A DNA stretch of 64,000 bases. It comes from Halomonas korlensis (GTDB lineage: Bacteria; Pseudomonadota; Gammaproteobacteria; Pseudomonadales; Halomonadaceae). Shown piece by piece: positions 56,564-64,000 of this stretch. The notes below the pieces were generated by a model. It made no database searches. It saw nothing but the letters and a program-made list of their open reading frames with translations, and was not told the DNA's origin. The position numbers and the translations under genes are program-made. Location of the stretch: contig NZ_FPBP01000002.1 in assembly GCF_900116705.1 (NCBI RefSeq), positions 377,696 to 441,695 of the forward strand. Reading direction: 5' to 3'. Numbering within the stretch: position 1 is the first letter of the stretch; every line of letters begins with the position of its first letter.

Positions 56564-56594
56564 CGCCCGCAGGAAGCATTGCCGCCTGCGGGCG
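56564..56594 (-). terminator. Intercistronic hairpin between dctP and dctQ (second set)
   Basis: Perfect 10-bp arms CGCCCGCAGG (56564-56573) and CCTGCGGGCG (56585-56594) with an 11-nt loop, starting 8 bp after the dctP stop. No T-run. It is in the same position as the hairpin in the other dctPQM set. Confidence 0.65.
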
Positions 56595-56602
56595 TCGTGG
56601 GC

Positions 56603-57601
56603 TCAGTATTCGAAGTTGATGGCCGCATCGACGAGGTCTTCGCCGACGACCGAGGACCACTCCTCGAGCACCGGGCGCACGGCTTCGCGGAACGGCTCGA
56701 GATCAGGATGCGTCACCGTCATCCCCAGCTCTTCAAGTTGCACCAGATAGCGCGCCTCGAGTTCCTGGCTCGCTTCACGCTGCACCGGCAGGGCGATCTG
56801 CGCCGCTTCCAAGATGATTTCCTGGTCTTCTTCGCTGAAGGAATTGAACAGGTCCAGGCTCATCATCAATGGCGCTGGCGAATAGACGTGCTGGGTCATG
56901 TTCAGGTAGTCCTGAACTTCGTAGAAATTCACGTCATAGATGGTGGCCAGCGGATTCTCCTGGCTGTCCATCACACCCTGCTGGAGGGCGGTGTAGACCT
57001 CGGTCCAGGCCATGGGTGTGGCGTTGGCACCCAGTGCTTCCCAGGTATCGACCTGGACGCGGCTTTCCTGGGTACGATGGTTAATGCCTTCCAGGTCACT
57101 GGGCTTCTCGATCGGGCGCACCGAGTTGGTGTTGTGGCGAAAGCCGTTCTCCATCCACGCCAGGAACTTGACGTTCATGCCTTCCTCGGCCAACTGGGCG
57201 AGCTGCTCGCCATGTTCGCTGTCCAGGAAGGCATAGGCATGTTCGTGGTTCTCGAAGACGTAGGGCAGGTCGAAGAGCATGAACTCATCGACGAACCCGC
57301 CCATCGGGCCGGTGGAGGAGATACCCGCATCGATGATGCCAAAGCCCATGCCCTCGACGACCTCGCGCTCGGCACCCAGCGCGTTGTCGTAATGAGGCTC
57401 GATCGAAAGACGACCCTCGGAGAGCCTTTCGAGCTCCTCGCCGAACTTCAGCACCCCGATACCCTGCTGGGAATCCGGCCCGAGCGGCAGGCTGACATTG
57501 ATCACCCGCTCGGTCCCGGCATGGGCCGCAGAGAGAGAAACGGCCATGACGGCGGTGGTCAGTAGGGTTTTTGTGAAGACGGAAACAGTGGCGTTGCGCA
57601 T
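56603..57601 (-). CDS. dctP: TRAP transporter solute receptor, DctP (second set)
   Basis: A 332-residue periplasmic receptor; signal peptide MRNATVSVFTKTLLTTAVMA with cleavage near AHA (about residue 28). GINHRTQESRVQVDTWEALG has the carboxylate-binding Arg, and MDSQENPLATI the second signature. The ligand is probably a hydroxy acid given the downstream SDR, CRYL1-like and BKACE genes (inference). It heads the operon dctP-dctQ-dctM-SDR-CRYL1-BKACE (57601 to 52030). Two operator-like sites lie in the 368-bp region upstream. Confidence 0.94.
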   Translation of the reverse strand: MRNATVSVFTKTLLTTAVMAVSLSAAHAGTERVINVSLPLGPDSQQGIGVLKFGEELERLSEGRLSIEPHYDNALGAEREVVEGMGFGIIDAGISSTGPMGGFVDEFMLFDLPYVFENHEHAYAFLDSEHGEQLAQLAEEGMNVKFLAWMENGFRHNTNSVRPIEKPSDLEGINHRTQESRVQVDTWEALGANATPMAWTEVYTALQQGVMDSQENPLATIYDVNFYEVQDYLNMTQHVYSPAPLMMSLDLFNSFSEEDQEIILEAAQIALPVQREASQELEARYLVQLEELGMTVTHPDLEPFREAVRPVLEEWSSVVGEDLVDAAINFEY

Positions 57602-57748
57602 CTTGTACTCCTTGTTTGTGCCGGCAAGTTGCCTGTACCGGCAAGTGCGGTGAGGTTTACCGGCTCAGGGTGTTGGTCATCATTTGGCGGTTTTCGAAAC
57701 CCGCCCGACGCATTTGTTGTCGTTGCGTCCGTAAGTTCTAGGCCAGCA

Positions 57749-57852
57749 TGACTACGTATGCAAATATTGCTACCAATAATTCATCCCAATATTTCTTATC
57801 TCTATGATTTAACAGCAAATATACTTTAGTCTAAAAAATGACTACGTATTCA
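57749..57852. promoter_or_regulatory. Paired TACGTA operator-like sites upstream of the dctP operon
   Basis: TGACTACGTATGCA (57749-57762) and TGACTACGTATTCA (57839-57852) share ATGACTACGTAT and lie exactly 90 bp apart. The second is palindromic at 12 of 14 positions around a central CG, as LacI-type operators are. The sequence between them is very AT-rich and probably contains the promoter. No gene was seen between 57602 and 57969. Confidence 0.55.
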
Positions 57853-57930
57853 TTATTTGGCGATCCGCATGGCGGCATGAGCGTCATGGTCAGCACCCCA
57901 CGCGCAATACGGTCTGAATCAAGAACAAGA

Positions 57931-57952
57931 GCCCCGGACGGCAAGTCGGGGC
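57931..57952 (-). terminator. Probable terminator after DUF192 gene
   Basis: GCCCC-G-GAC / GTC-GGGGC stem with one bulged base and a 5-nt loop, 18 bp past the DUF192 stop. The minus strand continues TCTTGTTCTTG, a weak T-rich tail. Confidence 0.55.
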
Positions 57953-57969
57953 GCGGGACGCGGACCGGG

Positions 57970-58500
57970 TCAGCTGGCCGGGGCGTCGGGCGCACAGAGC
58001 GCACCGCTGCCCGGCCAGCTCACGCAATCACCCACCCTGATGCCCTGCTCCTCGAAATACCCGGCATTGACCTCAAGCGCTGCCCCATAGGCGGCTCCCG
58101 GTCGGGTGACCGGGCACTCGCTGGGGCTCGATGCTTCACATGGCTGCATCGTCTCGATTGCCACGATTTGCCCCTCTTCACCGATGAAGGCGATATCCAG
58201 CGCAATACGCGTGCGGTACATCCAGAAGCCATTGCGTGACGACTGAGTCTGCGGGTAGAGAAACAACATCCCGGCATCTGGATCAAGATGGTCGCGATCC
58301 ATCAGGCCCTTGCTGCGCTGGGCCTGGGTGCGGGCCGTCTCGACCATCAGCCGATGGGGCCCCTGGTCGCTGTGCACCACGACAGGCACCGTTCGCGGCG
58401 CTTCTTCGGTAGTCTCGGCCCGCAGGGAGCGCGGCATCAGGGTGGCGGCCGGCACCAGGACGACCAGGCCCTGCAGGAGTCGGCGGCGTGTCGGGTTCAT
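57970..58500 (-). CDS. DUF192 protein with Tat-like signal
   Basis: A 176-residue exported protein. The N-terminus NPTRRRLLQGLVVLVPAATL resembles a twin-arginine signal, with cleavage likely near LRAE (about 28). The rest is DUF192: VETARTQAQRSKGLMDRD, GMLFLYPQTQSSRNGFWMYRT, LDIAFIGEEGQIVAIETM and ALEVNAGYFEEQGIRVGD. Function unknown. An in-frame ATG at 58524 exists inside a tandem repeat, but 58500 with GAGAGA upstream is preferred. It begins 24 bp after modC and may be transcribed with it. Confidence 0.85.
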   Translation of the reverse strand: MNPTRRRLLQGLVVLVPAATLMPRSLRAETTEEAPRTVPVVVHSDQGPHRLMVETARTQAQRSKGLMDRDHLDPDAGMLFLYPQTQSSRNGFWMYRTRIALDIAFIGEEGQIVAIETMQPCEASSPSECPVTRPGAAYGAALEVNAGYFEEQGIRVGDCVSWPGSGALCAPDAPAS

Positions 58501-58510
58501 GGCGATTCTC

Positions 58511-58538
58511 TCATAGCGGTTCACTCATAGCGGTTCAC
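58511..58538. repeat. 14-bp tandem repeat at the modC/DUF192 junction
   Basis: Two copies of TCATAGCGGTTCAC in tandem. Each supplies a possible stop (TGA) and ATG in minus orientation, so the modC stop lies in one copy and an alternative DUF192 start in the other. Likely a slippage duplication. Confidence 0.8.
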
Positions 58539-59685
58539 TCTCGATGGCCTTGTGGACATCCAGGGTGTCGGCGCCGGGCATCAGGTGGATGCCGGTGGCC
58601 AGCAGCGAGACCTGGACAGTTTCGCCGCGCGCCAGACCATTGCGGCGCGCGGCGTGGGTGGCGATCTCGAAACGCACAATAGCACCGTCATGGTCGACGG
58701 ACAGCGATACCGAGGTAATACCGCCCAGCACGACCAGCTCGACGACGCGGGCCGTGACAGGGTTTTCCCGCTCGCCCTGGGAGGGTCGGTGGCGACGGTG
58801 CAGCACCACGTCGGAGTGCGGCAGGTACCAGTCGACTCGCTGACCGACCGCCAGGCGCTCCAGACCCCGCTCGACCTCCAGCCGATACCGTCCCCACTGC
58901 AGATACCGCTCACCGCCCTGCTCCACCACCACGCCGGTAAAGACATTATGACGATCGAGCAGTCGTGCCACCTCAGGACTTGCCGGGCGGCGGAACAGCG
59001 TGTCGGGGGGAGATTGCTGCAGGCTGCGGCCGGCATGCAGCACGCAGATCCGGTCGGCCAGGGCGCAGGCCTCATCCAGGTCATGGGTGACCAGCACGAT
59101 GGGGATGGAGATCTGTTCGCGCAGCAGCGCCAGCTCGCGTTGCAGACGTCGCCGGGTGACCTGGTCCACCGCCGAGAACGGCTCGTCGAGCAGTAGCACC
59201 CTCGGCTGACGCGCCAGGGCTCGCGCCAGGGCGACCCGCTGGCGTTGACCGCCGGAAAGCTCGGCCGGGTAGCGGTCGGCCAGCCCTTCCAGTCGCACCC
59301 GCGACAGCCAGGTGAGCGCCTGTTCGCGACGTCTGGCCGCCGGCAGATGGTCCAATGGGACCATGATGTTGCCCAGCGCGCTGAGGTGGGGAAACAGCGC
59401 ATAATCCTGAAAGACCAGCCCCACGCGCCGTTGCTGCGGCGTCAGCGACAAGCCTTTGCTGGCGTCGAACCAGCTCTCGCCGGCGCAGCGCACCCAGCCC
59501 CCGGCCGGCCGATAGAGGCCGGCAATGGCCCGCAGCAAGGTGGTCTTGCCGCTGCCCGAGGGACCCACCAGGGCCAGCAACTCGCCGGGCTCGCAGTGAA
59601 AGCTCGCGGCCAGCGGTATCGGACCTGCCTGGTGAAGCCCCACGTCGAGGCAGGCGGATGTCGCGTCGGGAGGGGATTTAGACAT
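58525..59685 (-). CDS. modC: Molybdate ABC transporter ATPase
   Basis: A 386-residue ABC ATPase. Walker A GPSGSGKTT, Q-loop VGLVFQDYALFPHLS, signature ELSGGQRQRVALARALARQP and Walker B VLLLDEPFSAVD are present, then H-loop VTHDLDEA. The C-terminus (about 285-380) is a TOBE/MOP-like domain. The ATG at 59685 overlaps modB by 8 nt and is preferred over an in-frame ATG at 59721. Identity as modC rests on the adjacent modB and modA; a tungstate preference cannot be excluded. Confidence 0.92.
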   Translation of the reverse strand: MSKSPPDATSACLDVGLHQAGPIPLAASFHCEPGELLALVGPSGSGKTTLLRAIAGLYRPAGGWVRCAGESWFDASKGLSLTPQQRRVGLVFQDYALFPHLSALGNIMVPLDHLPAARRREQALTWLSRVRLEGLADRYPAELSGGQRQRVALARALARQPRVLLLDEPFSAVDQVTRRRLQRELALLREQISIPIVLVTHDLDEACALADRICVLHAGRSLQQSPPDTLFRRPASPEVARLLDRHNVFTGVVVEQGGERYLQWGRYRLEVERGLERLAVGQRVDWYLPHSDVVLHRRHRPSQGERENPVTARVVELVVLGGITSVSLSVDHDGAIVRFEIATHAARRNGLARGETVQVSLLATGIHLMPGADTLDVHKAIESEPL

Positions 59686-60346
59686 GTCGCCACCGGCGGC
59701 GCCCGGCCAGTCCATAGACAACGCCGATGGTCAGGAACGATACCAGCAGCAGCATGGCCGACATGATGGCGGCGCCCTGCTCGTCGAAGGCCTGCACCCT
59801 GTCATAGATGGCGATCGCCAGGGTGCGGGTTTCACCGTCGATGGAGCCTCCGACCATCAGGATGACGCCGAACTCGCCGAGGGTATGCGCGAAGGTGAGT
59901 GCCAGGGCGGACACAATGCCCGGCCAGACCAGCGGCAGCTCGATACGCCGGAACGTCTGCCAGGGCGACAGGCCGCTGCACCAGGCGGCCTCGCGCAGAT
60001 TGGCGGGTATCGTTTCGAAGGCCCGCTGGATCGGCTGCACCGCAAACGGCAGATTGGCCACCAGCGACGCCAGCAGGATGCCGCTGAAGGTAAAGGTCAG
60101 CCCGTCTCCCGTGAGCCGCTGCCACACCGCCCCCACCGGAGCATCGGCACCGAACGACAGCATCAGGTAGAACCCCAGCACGGTGGGCGGCATGACCAGC
60201 GGCAGGGCCACCAGCGCCTCGCAGAACGGCTTGCCGCGAAAGCCTCCGCGCGCCAGCAAGCGCCCTAGCCAGAGGCCAAACGGCACCAGCAGCAGGCAGG
60301 TCGCAAGGGCCAGCTTCAACGAGACCGACAGCGCCGTCCAATCCAT
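59678..60346 (-). CDS. modB: Molybdate ABC transporter permease
   Basis: A 222-residue permease with about five membrane helices (SLKLALATCLLLVPFGLWLG, VALPLVMPPTVLGFYLML) and the EAA loop REAAWCSGLSPWQTFRRIELPLVWPGI, ending with TLGEFGVILMVGGSIDGETRT as in ModB. It overlaps modA by 1 nt (TGATG) and modC by 8 nt, so modABC is one operon. Confidence 0.94.
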   Translation of the reverse strand: MDWTALSVSLKLALATCLLLVPFGLWLGRLLARGGFRGKPFCEALVALPLVMPPTVLGFYLMLSFGADAPVGAVWQRLTGDGLTFTFSGILLASLVANLPFAVQPIQRAFETIPANLREAAWCSGLSPWQTFRRIELPLVWPGIVSALALTFAHTLGEFGVILMVGGSIDGETRTLAIAIYDRVQAFDEQGAAIMSAMLLLVSFLTIGVVYGLAGRRRWRHV

Positions 60347-61173
60347 CAGGGTGAGCGTCCTTCCACGCTAGCGGCGTCCGGCGGCAGCGCGAACCCGTAG
60401 CGGGACAGGATGGCCCGGGCCTCGTCCTGCTGCAACCAGACATAGAAGGCGCGGGCCGTTTCGCCGGCCCCCTCGATCAGCACCATCCGCTGCACCAGGG
60501 GTTCGTGCCACGCCTCGGGAATCAATACGTGTTCCGCGCGCTCGGCAAGCGCGGGTGACCGGGCGAGCGAATAGGCGACAAGCCCCCCGCGGGCATCGGC
60601 GGAGAGCGCAAACTGGCCGGCCTGAGACACGTTCTCGCCGAGCACTCGCAGCTCGGCGGTGGCGTCCCAGAGCCCGGCGTGCCTCATGACCTGCCTGGCC
60701 GCCACGCCATAGGGGGCGTGCTCGGGATTGGCCAGGGCAAGGCGTGGGCGCGCCTGCCCTTGTTGATAAGCCGACAGGGCGTCACGTACACCGGCCAGCG
60801 GATCGTCCGCTTCCGGCAGGTCGTCTCGGCCGGCCCGCTGCAGCCAGGCCAGGCGGCCGATGGCATATACCACCCCGGCATCCTCGGTGCGGCCCGCCTC
60901 GTGAAGCGCATGCACATAGGCCTCGTCGGCGGAGAGATAGAGCTCGAAGGGCGCGCCCTGACCGATCTGGCGGCGAAAATTGCCGGAGGAGCCGAAATTC
61001 AACCGCAGCTCGCGGCCGGTCTGGTCCTGGAAGCGCTGTGCCGCTTCGGTGAGGGCAAACTGCAGGTCCGACGCCGCGGCCACGGTGGGCGGCCCGGCGA
61101 TAACCGGCGCCGACAGCGTCAGCGCCAGCCCCAACAGCAGGGCGCGACATCCCGATCGTGTGAAGGATGGCAT
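60346..61173 (-). CDS. modA: Molybdate-binding periplasmic protein
   Basis: A 275-residue receptor with signal peptide (about 1-26, GLALTLSAPVIAGPP). VAAASDLQFALTEAAQRF and LNFGSSGNFRRQIGQGAPFELYLSADEAYV are the oxyanion-binding ModA motifs; PYGVAARQVMRHAGLWD and the late LVQRMVLIEGA also fit. It heads modABC. No molybdenum-cofactor riboswitch or ModE site was recognised in the 97 bp upstream, where the GntR/FCD gene ends. Confidence 0.93.
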   Translation of the reverse strand: MPSFTRSGCRALLLGLALTLSAPVIAGPPTVAAASDLQFALTEAAQRFQDQTGRELRLNFGSSGNFRRQIGQGAPFELYLSADEAYVHALHEAGRTEDAGVVYAIGRLAWLQRAGRDDLPEADDPLAGVRDALSAYQQGQARPRLALANPEHAPYGVAARQVMRHAGLWDATAELRVLGENVSQAGQFALSADARGGLVAYSLARSPALAERAEHVLIPEAWHEPLVQRMVLIEGAGETARAFYVWLQQDEARAILSRYGFALPPDAASVEGRSP

Positions 61174-61270
61174 GGCGAGACTCCGACGGGCATGAATGCG
61201 CGCATTGTCCGATACGCCGGGGGTGCCGACAACCCGAGCGCGACGCCCGCCGCGGTTGGTGGCTTTGGCC

Positions 61271-62008
61271 TCAGACGCCAGCGGAGGCGATGCCGTTGAA
61301 GATCGCCCGCAGGTCGGTCTCCTCCTCGCGGGGGCCGAGATCGAGCAGCGCCTCGAGGCTCACCAGGTGGCGCTCGATGGCGCGGCGGGCACCCTCGGCG
61401 TCACCCTCGCGCAGGCTCTCCAACAGCCGTGGATGGTCACCCTTCAGGTAACAGGAGGCCAGCGAGGGCCGTTTGTAGAGGGCGATGACGATGGAGGTGC
61501 GCAGCACCAGGTCGGTGAGCATGGCGCCCAGCACCCGGTTGGGCGAACGCTCGGCAAGACGGTGGTGGATGGCCAGGGAGTGGGCGATGCGTCTGGGCTC
61601 ATCACCGCGCCCGTAGGCCTCGGTCTCGGCCCGCGCCTCGGCCTCCAGGCTCGCCAGCACCTCGGGTTCGAGGCCCTGAGACGCCAATAGCGCGGCCACC
61701 TCGCCTTCCACCAGGCGGCGGGCGGCGAAGGTTTCGCGGGTCTCCTCCACGCTGGGCGCCCGTACCCGAGAGACCTGATTGGGACGCTGGTCGATGACAT
61801 GTTCGGCGGACAGGCGGGTCAGGGCACGACGCACCACCGAGCGGCTGACGCCGAAGATCTCGCCCAGCGCCACTTCCGGCAGGCGCGTGCCTGGCGGCAG
61901 ACGCTGGCTCAGCACCGCCTGGCGTACCTGTTCGACGATATGCCGGTCGCTGATCCGCTCGCCGGCGCGAATGGCCGCCTCGACGTCTTCCCTCCAGGAT
62001 TGGCTCAT
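61271..62008 (-). CDS. GntR-family regulator with FCD domain
   Basis: A 245-residue regulator: winged helix (about 20-90, IVEQVRQAVLSQRLPPGTRL then FGVSRSVVRRALTRLSAE) and an FCD ligand domain (about 95-235, TFAARRLVEGEVAALLA, IHHRLAERSPNRVL, LKGDHPRLLESLREGD, AIERHLVSLEALL) with the histidines that bind metal and carboxylates. The start at 62008 begins the protein family; sequence further upstream belongs to the palindrome region. It is downstream of the D-serine-dehydratase-like gene and probably regulates it and itself. Confidence 0.9.
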   Translation of the reverse strand: MSQSWREDVEAAIRAGERISDRHIVEQVRQAVLSQRLPPGTRLPEVALGEIFGVSRSVVRRALTRLSAEHVIDQRPNQVSRVRAPSVEETRETFAARRLVEGEVAALLASQGLEPEVLASLEAEARAETEAYGRGDEPRRIAHSLAIHHRLAERSPNRVLGAMLTDLVLRTSIVIALYKRPSLASCYLKGDHPRLLESLREGDAEGARRAIERHLVSLEALLDLGPREEETDLRAIFNGIASAGV

Positions 62009-62078
62009 GGGTGTCTCGCTGATGATGGTCCTGAAGGCACCTTCGCACTTTTCGCGCTGAATGACCACATACCGCGCA

Positions 62079-62096
62079 CATCCTGTATACAGGATG
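62079..62096. promoter_or_regulatory. Perfect 18-bp palindrome, GntR-type operator
   Basis: CATCCTGTATACAGGATG is perfectly symmetric and has the TGTATACA core common in FCD-type operators. It sits 71 bp before the regulator start and 5 bp past the end of the upstream gene, a position suited to autoregulation. Confidence 0.75.
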
Positions 62097-62100
62097 ATGC

Positions 62101-63354
62101 TCAGAAGTGGGTTGCCATCACCTCGCACACCGACAGCCGATCGTCCACCCGCAGCACCCGTCGCCACTTGTCGAAAGTCAGACAGGGATGGGAGGCGCCG
62201 AACGCCACGATATCGCCTACGCGCACATCGCCCACGCGCATGTCGCCCACGCGCATGTCGAAAGCCTCCTCGGGATGGGTCGGCAAGCGAACGAACGCAT
62301 GCTGATCCATCAGCCTGACGACCTCCCAGCCGGCCACGCCGAGGTCCCGCCCGGGGCACCCTCCCTCACGATAGCGACGCTGCGCCATGGGCAAGCGGTC
62401 GCCACCGATATCCCGCTTGCCCATGGCGACGATGGCCAGCCCCGGTTCGGGAAGTGACTGCACCTGAGCGAACACTTCCAGTGCCGGCAGCAACCCTTGC
62501 TCGATCTCGGGGCGGCGTTGCAGCACACCACGCTGCGCTTCACGGTAGAGGCCATGGTCATGGACGACATAGCAACCGGGGCGCAGCACGGGTACGAAAT
62601 GCTTGCCCAATCGTGCCTCATGAAAGACGCTGGCGATCAGGTCATACCAGGCAGACCCCGAGGCGGTGAGAATCGGCTCACGGGCCTCGAACAGCCCGTC
62701 GTGATCCAGCGCCTGGGCGGCCTCGACCAGATGCCAGGCATAGGCCCGCACGTCTTGCTGGGGCTCGTCACTGGCTATTACCCCTTCGTAACCCTCGAGA
62801 CCTGCCAGCACCAGCGCCGGGGTTTCCAGGATCTGCTCGCCCAGCGCCAAGACCTCATCCTGATCACGACAGCCGCAGCGCCCACCCATGACGCCCAACT
62901 CGATCAACACCTTGAGACGCAACCCCCGCACCGCGAAGAAGCGCCCCAGCTGGCGTACGTTCTCGCTGCTATCGACCACGCAATAGAGATCCGCTCCCGC
63001 CTCGACCAGATCGGCGATGATCATCATGTTGGCCTCACCGACCAGCTGATTGGCCATCAGCAGCCGCGTCACACCGTGAGCGAAGGCCGCCCGACACTGC
63101 GGTGCCGTCGCCAGCGTGATGCCCCAGGCGCCGGCCTCTAGCTGGTGGCGGAACAGCGACGGCGTCATGGTGGTCTTGCCGTGAGGGGCGAGCCTTGCAC
63201 CATGCGCATCGGCAAAGCGCTGCATCCACGCCAGGTTATGCGCCAGGGGGGCCTCGTGCACCACCGCCGCCGGCAGGCTGACGTCGGCCAACAGCCGGCA
63301 CCCAGTCTCGGGGCGGCCCTTGTGGAGCCGTTCGGAGCCGGTCTCAGCGTACAT
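62101..63354 (-). CDS. D-serine dehydratase-like PLP enzyme (DSD1/alanine racemase fold)
   Basis: A 417-residue fold-type III PLP protein. K60 in LAPHGKTTMTPSLF is the cofactor lysine; GAWGITLATAPQC, LIELGVMGGRCGCRD and the C-terminal GASHPCLTFDKW, with candidate zinc-binding His and Cys, fit the D-serine dehydratase/D-threonine aldolase-like group. The substrate may be a D-amino or 3-hydroxy-amino acid. A 15-bp tandem repeat near 62221 adds copies of MRVGD to a C-terminal loop. The start overlaps the pyk stop by 11 nt, an unusual pairing, and the GntR gene follows. Confidence 0.85.
   Translation of the reverse strand: MYAETGSERLHKGRPETGCRLLADVSLPAAVVHEAPLAHNLAWMQRFADAHGARLAPHGKTTMTPSLFRHQLEAGAWGITLATAPQCRAAFAHGVTRLLMANQLVGEANMMIIADLVEAGADLYCVVDSSENVRQLGRFFAVRGLRLKVLIELGVMGGRCGCRDQDEVLALGEQILETPALVLAGLEGYEGVIASDEPQQDVRAYAWHLVEAAQALDHDGLFEAREPILTASGSAWYDLIASVFHEARLGKHFVPVLRPGCYVVHDHGLYREAQRGVLQRRPEIEQGLLPALEVFAQVQSLPEPGLAIVAMGKRDIGGDRLPMAQRRYREGGCPGRDLGVAGWEVVRLMDQHAFVRLPTHPEEAFDMRVGDMRVGDVRVGDIVAFGASHPCLTFDKWRRVLRVDDRLSVCEVMATHF
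62221..62260 (-). repeat. 15-bp tandem repeat in the DSD-like gene
   Basis: Nearly identical 15-bp units at 62221-62235 and 62236-62250 and a partial third to about 62260, encoding the repeated sequence MRVGD MRVGD VRVGD before IVAFG. Relatives would be expected to have one unit; I infer local expansion. Confidence 0.85.
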
Positions 63355-64000
63355 GGCCGGCGTTCACATCGAGAATCTTCATGGTATTGGTGCCGCCATG
63401 GGCGTTCATGTGGTCGCCGCGCGTCAGGATCACGTGATCGCCGGGGCTGACGATGCCGTGGCGGACCAGCCGCGCCAGGGCATGGTCGTTGAGGTCGTTG
63501 GCGGCCATGTCGCTGGTGTCGAAGGGCAGCGACACCACGCCGCGATACAGCGCCATGCGCCGCTGGGCGACCGGGTTGTGCGCCAGGCCGACGATCGGCA
63601 GCCCGGAGCTGATCCTTGACGCGATCAGCGGCGTGTAGCCCGAGGCGGTCATGCAGGCAATGGCGCCCACCCCCGCGAGGTGATTGGCGGCGTACATGGC
63701 CGACAGCGCGATCGTCTCGTCGATCTGGCTGAAGCCCTCGTGGATGCGGTGCCCCGACTCCTGAATCACGCGCTCGCGCTCGGCGCCGAGACAGACGCGG
63801 TTCATGGCTTCGATGGTCTCCACCGGGAAGTCGCCGGCGGCGGTTTCGGCGGAGAGCATGACCGCGTCGGTGCCGTCGAGCACCGCGTTGGCGACGTCGA
63901 ACACCTCGGCGCGGGTGGGCAGCGGCGACTCGATCATCGATTCCATCATCTGCGTGGCGGTGATCACCGCGCGGTTCAGCGTGCGGGCCTGCTTGATGAT
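63344..64000 (-). CDS. pyk: Pyruvate kinase, C-terminal part (5' end outside window)
   Basis: Converts phosphoenolpyruvate and ADP to pyruvate and ATP. The visible 218 codons begin inside the barrel (IIKQARTLNRAVITATQMMESM) and continue with PLPTRAEVFDVANAVLDGTDAVMLSAETAAGDFPVETIEAM, then the C-terminal domain (IACMTASGYTPLIASRISSGLPIVGL, HVILTRGDHMNAHGGTNTMKIL). The N-terminal part lies beyond the right edge. The stop overlaps the downstream DSD-like gene by 11 nt. Which isozyme (PykA or PykF) cannot be judged from this part. Confidence 0.95.
   Translation of the reverse strand: MIKQARTLNRAVITATQMMESMIESPLPTRAEVFDVANAVLDGTDAVMLSAETAAGDFPVETIEAMNRVCLGAERERVIQESGHRIHEGFSQIDETIALSAMYAANHLAGVGAIACMTASGYTPLIASRISSGLPIVGLAHNPVAQRRMALYRGVVSLPFDTSDMAANDLNDHALARLVRHGIVSPGDHVILTRGDHMNAHGGTNTMKILDVNAGHVR

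Overview
The window is GC-rich DNA from a Gammaproteobacterium that looks like Halomonas or a close relative. This is inferred from gene content: a GlgE/TreS/TreYZ glycogen-trehalose cluster laid out as in Pseudomonas aeruginosa PA2151-PA2165, three TRAP transporters with one TeaD-like universal stress protein, a fructose PTS, and a NosP/NahK/ExaC alcohol-aldehyde module. No rRNA, tRNA, CRISPR array, phage or insertion sequence was seen. About 50 protein genes are supported, most on the minus strand.

Region 1 (1-17600, minus) is an alpha-glucan/trehalose cluster: glgA, a catalytically degenerate GlgB-like protein, treZ, malQ, treY, a DUF2934 protein with a histone-like tail, glgX, glgE and a TreS-maltokinase fusion cut by the window edge. 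The middle genes are chained by short start/stop overlaps. Together they can move glucose between glycogen-like glucan, maltooligosaccharide, trehalose and maltose-1-phosphate.

Region 2 (17808-19922) is a small stress island: a YciE/YciF-type ferritin-like gene, a frameshifted and truncated manganese-catalase remnant just upstream of it, and a thioredoxin-reductase-like flavoprotein. Region 3 (20068-26511) holds an ExaC-type aldehyde dehydrogenase, a LuxR-type response regulator, a soluble hybrid kinase (NahK-like) and a FIST-domain NosP-like sensor. A DUF3422 gene sits between nosP and nahK, flanked by two imperfect copies of the nosP/nahK junction.

Region 4 (26749-31451) has two paralogous, unrecognised helical proteins flanking an enlarged isocitrate dehydrogenase with an internal domain duplication, then pgi. 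Region 5 (31508-38459) is fruBKA with divergent fruR. Region 6 (38503-42671) has a hybrid kinase overlapping a periplasmic molybdopterin-fold protein, an LprI-like lipobox-free secreted protein and a DUF2189 membrane protein.

Region 7 (42911-57601) is transport and catabolism: a TAXI-type TRAP system plus UspA, a macrodomain protein, a DctPQM TRAP with a LacI regulator, and a second DctPQM TRAP followed by SDR, CRYL1-like dehydrogenase and BKACE genes. The last set reads as import of a hydroxy acid, oxidation to a beta-keto acid and BKACE cleavage. Region 8 (57970-64000) has DUF192, modABC, a GntR/FCD regulator with a perfect upstream palindrome, a D-serine-dehydratase-like PLP enzyme and the end of pyk.

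The items most worth a second look are the GlgB-like pseudoenzyme, the duplicated isocitrate dehydrogenase and its flanking twin proteins, the nosP/nahK junction duplication, the katN remnant, and the TRAP-SDR-CRYL1-BKACE operon with paired operator-like sites. All family assignments come from reading motifs by eye; no database search was run.
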